The translations under genes were made by a program, and so were the position numbers. This document shows, piece by piece, positions 13,403-20,445 of a DNA stretch of 33,731 nt (its first letter is position 1; each line of letters starts with the position of its first letter). Below the pieces are notes generated by a model that saw only the letters and a program-made list of their open reading frames with translations, searched no databases and was not told the DNA's origin. The stretch spans positions 1 to 33,731 of the forward strand of contig CABSLQ010000033.1 in assembly GCA_902478605.1 (NCBI GenBank). Reading direction: 5' to 3'. Source of the DNA: an uncultured Oscillospiraceae bacterium (GTDB taxonomy: Bacteria; Bacillota; Clostridia; Oscillospirales; Acutalibacteraceae).

Positions 13403-13449
13403 ATTGTAGCCAATTTTCGTTTAAATAAATTTACCTATATTCAATATAG
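13403..13449 (-). promoter_or_regulatory. Promoter and palindromic operator of the XRE operon
   Basis: A TACAAT -10 box (13403-13408 on the minus strand) lies 23 bases before the start codon; no good -35 is seen. Just upstream is the perfect palindrome CTATATT-G-AATATAG (minus strand; 13435-13449), a plausible binding site for the small XRE regulator. Confidence 0.5.
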
Positions 13450-13481
13450 AACGGTTGACGTCCCGTCAAGGCCGGTGCGCA

Positions 13482-13518
13482 TAGAAAAACATGCGGACCG
13501 GGCAAGCGGTCCGCATGT
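13482..13518 (-). terminator. Terminator of the ygiQ-like gene
   Basis: A perfect 12-bp stem (13489-13500 with 13507-13518, loop of 6) is followed on the minus strand by TTTTCTAT, 5 bases after the stop codon. Confidence 0.88.
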
Positions 13519-13522
13519 GCCT

Positions 13523-15373
13523 TTACCGTTTTTTGCGCCGCACGGGCTTTTTGGCTGACTGAACCCGGCGCGCCGCGGGATCGGGCGCCACCAGGCAATG
13601 CGGTCCTGTGCCGATTAAATCGCTGCGCCCCGCCGCCCGCAGCGCCGCCAGCACCAGCCGCCGGTTTTCCGGCTTGAAATACTGCAGCAGGGCGCGCTGT
13701 TCTGCCTTTTGGGCCGGAGTGCGCGGCACATATACCGGTTCGAGGGTATAGGGATCCAGCCCGGTGTAAAACATGGCGGTGGAGATGGTGCCGGGCGTGG
13801 GATAGAAATCCTGCACCTGCTCGGGATGCAGCCCTTCTTCCTTGAGAAACACGGCCAGCTCAATCGCGTCGCGCGGCGTACTCCCCGGATGGGAGGACAT
13901 GAGATAGGGCACCAGATACTGCTTCTTTCCCATGCTCTTGGTCAGTTCATAAAACCGCTTCTGAAACCGGCGGTAGGTTTCGATGGGCGGCTTGCCCATG
14001 GCGCGCAGCACCGCGGCGGAGCAGTGCTCAGGCGCCACCTTCAGCTGCCCGCTGACATGGTGGGCGACCAGTTCGCGGAAAAAGCTTTCGTCCTTATCCG
14101 CCAGCAGATAATCGAAGCGCACACCCGAGCGGATAAACACCTTTTTGACCCCTGGCAGCGCCCGCAGCCGGCGCAGCAGATGAAGGTATTCGCTGTGATC
14201 CGCCTCGAGTGCCGGGCAGGGCGACGGGGCCAGACATTTTTTGCCCTTGCACAGCCCCTTTTTGAGCTGTCCCTTGCAGGACGGGCGGCGGAAATTGGCC
14301 GTCGGCCCTCCCACGTCGTGGATATACCCTTTAAAGCCGGGCAGCTTGGTCAAGGCAATCGCCTCGCGCACCACCGACTCTTCGCTGCGGCAGGCGATGC
14401 GGCGTCCCTGATGAAAGGCCAGCGAACAGAAATTGCACGCGCCGAAGCACCCGCGGTTGTGGGTGATGGAAAACTGCACCTCTTCGATGCCGGGCACGCC
14501 GCCGAGCGCCTCGTAAGCCGGATGCGCCGCCCGCATGTAGGGCAGCTCGTACACCGCGTCGAGGGATGGCGTGTCCAGCATGGGCATGGGCGGATTCTGC
14601 ACCACGATAACCGCGCCGTGGCGCTGGATGACCGTCTTGCCGCGTACCTCGTCCTGTTCATCCTGCTGGATGCGGGCGGAAAGAGCATACTGGCGTTTTC
14701 CCGCGTCGGTGGCCGCCGCCACCTGCTCAAAGGAGGGGCATTCGGCGCAAGGCCGGGGCGTGTATTCCCGCACCGGGACGGCGTAACAGGTCCCCCGGAT
14801 GTCGGTCAGGGCCGAAACCGGCTCGCCCGCGGCAAGGCGGCGCGCGATTTCCACCGTCTGGGTCTCCCCCATGCCGAACACGAGCAAATCTGCCCCGCTG
14901 TCCAGCAGAATGGAGGGCCGCACCGCATCGTCCCAGTAATCGTAATGCGCGAACCGGCGCAGTGACGCTTCCAGCCCGCCGATAATCAGCGGGCTTGCCG
15001 GATACAGCCGCCGTATGGCATGGCAGTACACGATGGTGGCCCGATCCGGACGCGCGCCCGCTTTGCCGCCGGCGGTATAGGCGTCGTCGCTGCGCTTGCG
15101 CTTGGCGGCGGTGTAATGGGCAACCATCGAATCGATGTTGCCGCCCGTCACAAAGAAGCCGATCGCCGGCTCGCCGAAGCGGGTGTAATCGGCGTCGCTG
15201 CGCGGCTGGGACAGCACACAGACGCGAAAGCCCGCCGCCTCCAGCACGCGGGAGACGATCGCCGCGCCGAAGGAGGGGTGATCCACATACGCGTCGCCGG
15301 TCACCAGCACCACGTCGGGCCGCTCCCAGCCGCGCGCCCGCATTTCTTTTTTGGTTATCGGTAAAAAAGGCAT
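13523..15373 (-). CDS. YgiQ family radical SAM protein
   Basis: The 616-residue protein matches the YgiQ family over its length. It has an N-terminal domain with DVVLVTGDAYVDHPSFG and LIIGGLEASLRRFAHYDYW, the radical SAM cluster motif CFGACNFC (Cys309, 313, 316), and a C-terminal part with FYPTPGTISTAMFYTG and a basic tail. Family members cleave SAM to a 5'-deoxyadenosyl radical; the substrate is not known. The ATG at 15373 is chosen over a TTG 12 bases upstream because GAGGAA lies at a suitable distance only for the ATG. Additional cysteines (CPSFEQ region and CKGQLKKGLCKGKKC) may bind a further cluster. It has its own terminator and no functional neighbours. Confidence 0.9.
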   Translation of the reverse strand: MPFLPITKKEMRARGWERPDVVLVTGDAYVDHPSFGAAIVSRVLEAAGFRVCVLSQPRSDADYTRFGEPAIGFFVTGGNIDSMVAHYTAAKRKRSDDAYTAGGKAGARPDRATIVYCHAIRRLYPASPLIIGGLEASLRRFAHYDYWDDAVRPSILLDSGADLLVFGMGETQTVEIARRLAAGEPVSALTDIRGTCYAVPVREYTPRPCAECPSFEQVAAATDAGKRQYALSARIQQDEQDEVRGKTVIQRHGAVIVVQNPPMPMLDTPSLDAVYELPYMRAAHPAYEALGGVPGIEEVQFSITHNRGCFGACNFCSLAFHQGRRIACRSEESVVREAIALTKLPGFKGYIHDVGGPTANFRRPSCKGQLKKGLCKGKKCLAPSPCPALEADHSEYLHLLRRLRALPGVKKVFIRSGVRFDYLLADKDESFFRELVAHHVSGQLKVAPEHCSAAVLRAMGKPPIETYRRFQKRFYELTKSMGKKQYLVPYLMSSHPGSTPRDAIELAVFLKEEGLHPEQVQDFYPTPGTISTAMFYTGLDPYTLEPVYVPRTPAQKAEQRALLQYFKPENRRLVLAALRAAGRSDLIGTGPHCLVAPDPAARRVQSAKKPVRRKKR

Positions 15374-15436
15374 AACGTTCCTCAATTCCTATCCGCATAT
15401 TCACACGTATTATGGTACCGCATCCGGCCCACAAAA

Positions 15437-15685
15437 TCAAGTACAAGCGCCATGCCACCCGCGCTGCAACAGACGCAGCTGCGCCAACATACCAGGGAAA
15501 TAGGCCTTTTCTTCAAACAGGCGTTCCGCCAGCTGCCGCAATTCCTCGTCCGGGACTTTCTCTTCGCTCATCAGCCGGCACATATCCTCAAAATGCTGAA
15601 TGAACCACAAAAACACTTCCTGCATCTCTTCCGGCAGCGTCTTAAATTGAGATAAGAATTCCCATTCCTGTGCATCATATGGCAT
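15437..15685 (-). CDS. 82-aa acidic hypothetical protein
   Basis: The frame starts MPYDAQEWEFLSQFKTLPEE and is rich in Glu, Gln and Leu, predicted as mostly helical. No family is recognised. A GGAGGTG ribosome site lies 10 bases upstream of the chosen ATG, slightly far; a longer TTG start is unlikely. It stands between the spoIIIE/ftsK terminator and the ygiQ-like gene on the same strand and could be the first gene of the ygiQ transcript (63 bases apart). A small adaptor or spore-related protein is possible, but nothing in the sequence shows it. Confidence 0.6.
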   Translation of the reverse strand: MPYDAQEWEFLSQFKTLPEEMQEVFLWFIQHFEDMCRLMSEEKVPDEELRQLAERLFEEKAYFPGMLAQLRLLQRGWHGACT

Positions 15686-15750
15686 CCCATTTTCACCTCC
15701 GATGCCATGATACAACACAATCAAGACATATCTTTGTTTTTATCGGATTT

Positions 15751-15787
15751 TCAGATAAAAACGCCGCGGATTCTCACCCGCGGCGTT
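15751..15787 (-). terminator. Terminator of spoIIIE/ftsK
   Basis: A perfect 10-bp stem (15760-15769 with 15778-15787) is followed on the minus strand by TTTTATCTG, 4 bases after the stop codon. Confidence 0.9.
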
Positions 15788-15791
15788 CCGC

Positions 15792-18227
15792 TTATTCTTC
15801 TGTTTCGTCCTCGTCCCCGCGAAAGCTCATTTCCTGCCACTGCTGGCGGGTGATGAGCACCTGCCGGGGCTTGCTTCCCTCGTGGGGGCCGATGATATGC
15901 CGCTGCTCGAGCTGGTCGATGATGCGCCCCGCCCGGGCATAGCCCAGGCGCAGCCGCCGCTGCAGCAGGGAGGTAGAGGCCATGCCTGCCTCCACCACCA
16001 CTTCGATGGCCTGCGGCAGCATATCGTCCTCTTCGCCATCGCTCTCGCCGCCGTCCTCGGCGGCCTTGCCCTTGCCGGTTCCTTTGCCGGCCGCGGCGGC
16101 CTGCCGCTCGATCTCTTCCATAACCGCCTGATCGTACTCGTGCTTGTCGGTGTCTTTCAGGAAGCTGACCACCGCTTCCACCTCGCTGTTGCTGACGAAG
16201 CAGCCCTGCACGCGCAGCGGCTTGGGCTGTCCCACCGGCATAAACAGCATATCGCCGTAGCCGAGCAGCTTCTCCGCCCCGCCTGCATCAAGAATGGTGC
16301 GCGAATCCACCGCCGACGCAACGGTCAGGGCCAGACGGCTCGGGATATTCGCTTTGATGAGGCCGGTGATGACGTCCACCGAAGGCCGCTGTGTTGCAAT
16401 AACCATATGCATGCCCGCCGCACGCGCCATCTGCGCCAGGCGGATGATGGAATCCTCCACCTCGCTGGCCGCCGCCATCATCAGGTCGGCCAGCTCGTCG
16501 ATGACAATCAGATACAGCGGCATGGGCTTGAGCGTCTCGCTCTTGCGGGCCAGTGCGTTATAGGATTCCAGATCGCGCACGTTGTTTTCCGCGAACACCT
16601 TATACCGGTGCAGCATCTCGTTGACCGCCCAGCCGAGTGCGCCGGCCGCCTTGCGCGGGTCGGTCACAACCGGCACAAGCAGATGGGGAATGCCGTTGTA
16701 AATGCCAAATTCCACCTGCTTCGGGTCGATGAGCATGAGCTTGACCTCATCCGGGTTGGCGCGGTACAGAATGGACTGGATCATCGAATTGGTGCACACC
16801 GATTTACCCGAACCAGTGGTGCCCGCAATCAGCAGATGGGGCATTTTAGCCAGATCGGCGAGCACGATACGCCCCTCGATATCCTTGCCGAGCGCCACGG
16901 TCAGCTTGCCCTTCGCGCAGGAGAACTCGGTCGTATCCAGCAGCTCGCGCAGGCAGACGGTGCGCCGCGTCTTGTTGGGCACCTCGATGCCCACCGCCGC
17001 CTTATTGGGAATAGGCGCCTCGATACGCACCCCCGTTGTCGCCAGGCGCAGCGCAATGTCATCCGCCAAACCGGTGATGCGGCTGATCTTTACCCCGGCG
17101 CTCGGTTCCAGCTCAAAGCGGGTGACCGACGGGCCCCGCGTGACGTCGATGACCCGGGTGCTCACCCCGAAATCCTTGAGGGTGCCGACCAGCAGGGCGG
17201 ACAGCTTTTGGATATCCATATCCCCGTTGTCCGCGGCGTTCTGTTTCGGCTCATCCAGCAGGGAAAGCGGCGGATAGCGATAGCTCGTTTCCTCCTGTGC
17301 AAAAAGCTCCACCGTCTCGGGCGGCGTAAACGCTTCCGCTTCTTCCTGCACCGCAGAGGCAGGCTCTTCCTCCTGCAGATCGCGCGCCGCCTTTTCCAGC
17401 GCGATGAGCTTTTCCGATTTTGGCGGAGGGGGCGGGGCCTCTTCCGGAAGCGGGATCTCCTCCGCTTCCTCCTCGTTTTCATCAAAGGGGATATCCACCC
17501 GCCGCCGGCGGCGCTCCTTGGCGTCCACATAGCCTTCGCCAAGCTCCACATCAATGGAAGCCGCCCGCTGCTGCCGCCGTTCGGCGGCGGTGGTCATGGC
17601 GGTCTCGATGGATTCCTTGGTTTTCTTGACTGGCTTATACGCGGTGCGGAACAGGGTCAGGATGGTGGTACCCGTCACCAGCATCACGAAGACGAACACC
17701 AGCAATATAATGATGATTTTGGCGCCCAAATCGGTGAAGGCGTATTCCAGCGGATACCCGAGCAGCACGCCCAGCACCCCGCCGCCGCGCAGTCGGATCC
17801 CGTCCATATAGGCGTCGCCGATGGCGCGGAAATAATTGACGCCCTCGGGCGACGAAGTGAATATGTACAAGGCGCTGCCCAGCATGACGAGCAGCAGCAC
17901 GCACTGCCACAGCTTGCTGGACAGACTGCCGATGGGCCGCTCCATCGCGGAGAGCACCGCAATATACACCATCAGCACAGGCAGAATAAACCCGCATATC
18001 CCGAAAAGGCCCAGAATCAGACTGTGCAGCTGTTTCCAGAGGCTGCCGCCCGGTATGACGGCCAGGCAGAAGAGCAGAATGGCCCCCGCCAGCAGCAGCA
18101 CCGCCGCCATCTGATGGCGGGCGCTCGTCTGTTCGGCGGTGGGTTTCCCCTTAGCCGAGGAAGAACGGCTCTTCGCGGCCTCCTTAGCCGAGGAAGGCCG
18201 GGTTCGGCTGTTTTTTTTCTGCGCCAT
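15792..18227 (-). CDS. ftsK: DNA translocase FtsK/SpoIIIE
   Basis: The 811-residue protein has a basic N terminus, four membrane segments (about 38-57, 69-94, 106-124, 168-192), an acidic/proline-rich linker (about 225-330) and the motor. Walker A is GTTGSGKS (469-476), Walker B LYLIVIDELADL, and the C-terminal winged-helix gamma domain (about 745-805) reads DNA orientation. It pumps chromosome into the forespore or clears the division septum. The ATG at 18227 has GAGAAGGGG 8 bases upstream. It follows a tepA-like gene, the order also found in Bacillus (ymfB-spoIIIE), and with spoIIE nearby a sporulation role is likely. The N terminus carries a doubled SSAK-type motif. Confidence 0.95.
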   Translation of the reverse strand: MAQKKNSRTRPSSAKEAAKSRSSSAKGKPTAEQTSARHQMAAVLLLAGAILLFCLAVIPGGSLWKQLHSLILGLFGICGFILPVLMVYIAVLSAMERPIGSLSSKLWQCVLLLVMLGSALYIFTSSPEGVNYFRAIGDAYMDGIRLRGGGVLGVLLGYPLEYAFTDLGAKIIIILLVFVFVMLVTGTTILTLFRTAYKPVKKTKESIETAMTTAAERRQQRAASIDVELGEGYVDAKERRRRRVDIPFDENEEEAEEIPLPEEAPPPPPKSEKLIALEKAARDLQEEEPASAVQEEAEAFTPPETVELFAQEETSYRYPPLSLLDEPKQNAADNGDMDIQKLSALLVGTLKDFGVSTRVIDVTRGPSVTRFELEPSAGVKISRITGLADDIALRLATTGVRIEAPIPNKAAVGIEVPNKTRRTVCLRELLDTTEFSCAKGKLTVALGKDIEGRIVLADLAKMPHLLIAGTTGSGKSVCTNSMIQSILYRANPDEVKLMLIDPKQVEFGIYNGIPHLLVPVVTDPRKAAGALGWAVNEMLHRYKVFAENNVRDLESYNALARKSETLKPMPLYLIVIDELADLMMAAASEVEDSIIRLAQMARAAGMHMVIATQRPSVDVITGLIKANIPSRLALTVASAVDSRTILDAGGAEKLLGYGDMLFMPVGQPKPLRVQGCFVSNSEVEAVVSFLKDTDKHEYDQAVMEEIERQAAAAGKGTGKGKAAEDGGESDGEEDDMLPQAIEVVVEAGMASTSLLQRRLRLGYARAGRIIDQLEQRHIIGPHEGSKPRQVLITRQQWQEMSFRGDEDETEE

Positions 18228-18288
18228 GGCAGGCACCCCTTCTCCCGTACAAAATGGTATGTAAAGCCGGGATTCCCCCGGCAAAAGG

Positions 18289-19020
18289 CTACGCCTTTGC
18301 TTGCGGCGGCTTGTCCGTCTGCCCGCGCCGCTCGTCGATGAGGGCGTCGAGCGCATCGAGCGCATCGGACAGAGATCCTAGCGAATCGATAAGCCCTTCC
18401 TTCACCGCATCCTCCCCGTCGAGCACGCTGCCCACATCGGTGGCCAGCTCGTCCGTGTTCATGCAAAGCTCGGTGAACCGGGCGGGCGCAATATGCGAAT
18501 TTTCGGTCACAAAGGTGGTGATCCGCTCCTGCATGCGCTGAAAATAGGTGAACGCCTGCGGCACGCCGAGCACCAGCCCGTTGATGCGCACCGGGTGGAT
18601 GGTCATGGTGGCGGAGGAAGCGATAAAGGATTTTTTTGCCGCAACGGCCAGCGGCACGCCGATGGAATGCCCGCCGCCGAGCACGAGGGAAACCGTAGGC
18701 TTCTTCATGCCCGCAATCAGCTCCGCGAGGGCAAGCCCCGCCTCGATATCCCCGCCCACCGTGTTGAGCAGAATAAGCAGTCCCTCGATGTCCTGGCTTT
18801 CCTCAATCGCCACGAGCTGCGGCATAACATGCTCGTATTTGGTGGTTTTGTTCTCGGCCGGCAGGGCATAATGCCCCTCGATTTGGCCGATAATGGTCAG
18901 GCAGTGGATCACATGGCGCCCGTTGTCGGTCGTCACCGCCCCGTTCTCCACCACGTCCTTAAGCTGCTCCTGTATGGCCGCCGCCTCATGCGGCGCGGCG
19001 CCGCTGTTCTGGTTGTGCAT
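18289..19020 (-). CDS. tepA: TepA-like ClpP-fold serine protease
   Basis: The 243-residue protein belongs to the ClpP/crotonase fold, translocation-enhancing protein (TepA) branch. GLLILLNTVGGDIEAGLALAE (80-100) and GGGHSIGVPLA (116-125) give the oxyanion region and catalytic Ser119; His142 in MTIHPVRI is the second catalytic residue. It probably acts as a cytosolic peptidase; in Bacillus TepA is linked to protein export and signal-peptide degradation. A GGAAGGG ribosome site lies before the ATG but is inside an inverted repeat (19026-19072) that could hide it. Spacing of 61 bases to ftsK/spoIIIE downstream suggests one transcript. Confidence 0.88.
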   Translation of the reverse strand: MHNQNSGAAPHEAAAIQEQLKDVVENGAVTTDNGRHVIHCLTIIGQIEGHYALPAENKTTKYEHVMPQLVAIEESQDIEGLLILLNTVGGDIEAGLALAELIAGMKKPTVSLVLGGGHSIGVPLAVAAKKSFIASSATMTIHPVRINGLVLGVPQAFTYFQRMQERITTFVTENSHIAPARFTELCMNTDELATDVGSVLDGEDAVKEGLIDSLGSLSDALDALDALIDERRGQTDKPPQAKA

Positions 19021-19025
19021 ATCCG

Positions 19026-19072
19026 GCCCTTCCTTTCATGCGTTTGCTGCGCATTAGTGTTGCCGGAAGGGC
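19026..19072 (-). promoter_or_regulatory. Inverted repeat that can cover the tepA ribosome site
   Basis: On the minus strand GCCCTTCC (19072-19065) is complementary to GGAAGGGC (19033-19026), which contains the tepA ribosome site. Between them ATGCG and CGCAT can form an inner 5-bp stem. The leader thus folds into a hairpin with the ribosome site paired, in the 67 bases between the dehydratase-like gene and tepA. There is no T-tract, so it is not a normal terminator. Confidence 0.55.
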
Positions 19073-19087
19073 GGCGGAATATGTGTG

Positions 19088-20422
19088 TCAGCGGGCCGAA
19101 GCGGCCTGTTCTTCTTTCCCGCGCACAGACACGGCGGTGATGCGCGGCTTTTCGGCCGTGCCGGCGTGCAGGCGCGCGTTGGCCAGCATCAGCTTGATGC
19201 GGTTTTCCTGATTGATGCGCGTCGCGCCGGGATCATAGTCGATGCATACGATGTTGGCCTCGGGATGGTTGCTTTTGATCTTGCGCACCATGCCCTTGCC
19301 CGCCACATGGTTGGGCAGGCAGCCGAAGGGCTGGGTACACACGATGTTGCAGATACCGGAATCGATGAGCTCGAGCATTTCACCCGTCAGCAGCCAGCCC
19401 TCGCCCATTTTATTGCCGTAGCCGAGATACCCCTTGACCAGCTTCTTGAGATGATCGAAGGTGCAGGGGGCGCGAAACTCGGGATGCCGGCGCACGGCGG
19501 CGATCATGTCGTTCTGGATACGGCGTACGTATTTCATCAGGAAACCCGCACCGATATACGTGGCGGTCTTGCCGCCGTAAAGCTTGTGATCCTCCACCCG
19601 GTTATCGCATTTGAAGAGGATGAAGTCGGTCAGGCCGGGCACCACCGGCTCGCAGTCCTCCGAACGGAGAAACTCCTCCAGGTTGTTGTTGCCCAGCGGC
19701 GCGAATTTCACATAAATTTCGCCGACCACGCCCACGCGCACCTTGGGCACGCGGTGTACCGGAATAGAGGCAAAATCATCGGCAATGGCGTTGAAGTTCT
19801 CCCGCACGCGCGCCTTGCTGAACGCGCCCTTTTTGCCGAACTCCCCCACCAGGCGCTCCACCCATTTGGCGATGCGGCGGTCGGTCTCCCCCTCCACCAG
19901 CTCGTAGGGGCGGCACTGGTTGGCCATATGCACGATGATGTCGCCGTACAGCATGGAATACGCCATGCGCATTATCACGCCGAGTCCCAGCGAAAAGCCG
20001 GGATTTTTCTCCAGCCCCGACAGATTGACCGATACGACGGGGATATAATCGTACCCCGCGCGATGCAGCGCCTTGCGCAGCAGATGGATATAGTTGGAGG
20101 CCCGGCATCCGCCGCCTGTCTGGCTGATGAGCAGGCCGAGCTTATGGGGATCGTATTTTCCGCTCTTGACCGCGTCGATCAGCTGGCCGATGACCAGCAG
20201 CGCGGGGTAACAGGTGTCGTTGTGGACATATTTGAGGCCCTCATTCACGATGCCCCGGTGGTTGGTGGTGAGCATATCCACCTTGTAGCCTTCCATTTCC
20301 AGCACCTTGCACAGCATGGTGAAATGGACGGGCAGCATCTGGGGCATGAGGAGGGTATACTCCTTTTTCATCTCTTCGGTAAAGAGCAGACGTCCCTGCT
20401 CGTTGTACTGCAATTGTGCCAT
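19088..20422 (-). CDS. 2-hydroxyacyl-CoA dehydratase-like (DUF2229/COG3581-type) protein
   Basis: The 444-residue protein resembles the BcrC/BadD/HgdB-like subunits that bind an Fe-S cluster in 2-hydroxyacyl-CoA dehydratases and in double-cubane cluster proteins. Conserved cysteine sites are HNDTCYPA (Cys71), TGGGCRASNY (Cys106) and CTQPFGCLPNHV (Cys362, Cys368). It is preceded by the activase gene. In many clostridia both are parts of one protein of about 1,400 residues; here they are two genes. Start: an ATG overlapping the activase stop codon (20449) is possible, but the ATG at 20422 has GGAAAGGAA upstream. The substrate is unknown: no CoA-transferase or proper dehydratase pair lies nearby. 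Confidence 0.82.
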   Translation of the reverse strand: MAQLQYNEQGRLLFTEEMKKEYTLLMPQMLPVHFTMLCKVLEMEGYKVDMLTTNHRGIVNEGLKYVHNDTCYPALLVIGQLIDAVKSGKYDPHKLGLLISQTGGGCRASNYIHLLRKALHRAGYDYIPVVSVNLSGLEKNPGFSLGLGVIMRMAYSMLYGDIIVHMANQCRPYELVEGETDRRIAKWVERLVGEFGKKGAFSKARVRENFNAIADDFASIPVHRVPKVRVGVVGEIYVKFAPLGNNNLEEFLRSEDCEPVVPGLTDFILFKCDNRVEDHKLYGGKTATYIGAGFLMKYVRRIQNDMIAAVRRHPEFRAPCTFDHLKKLVKGYLGYGNKMGEGWLLTGEMLELIDSGICNIVCTQPFGCLPNHVAGKGMVRKIKSNHPEANIVCIDYDPGATRINQENRIKLMLANARLHAGTAEKPRITAVSVRGKEEQAASAR

Positions 20423-20445
20423 ATACGGTTCCTTTCCTGGAAAAC

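Noticed and set aside
15882..18341. 819-codon open frame on the plus strand
   Set aside because: It is the exact antisense of ftsK/spoIIIE; it has no ribosome site, reads as low-complexity His/Arg/Gly/Gln-rich sequence, and the opposite strand has all FtsK motifs.
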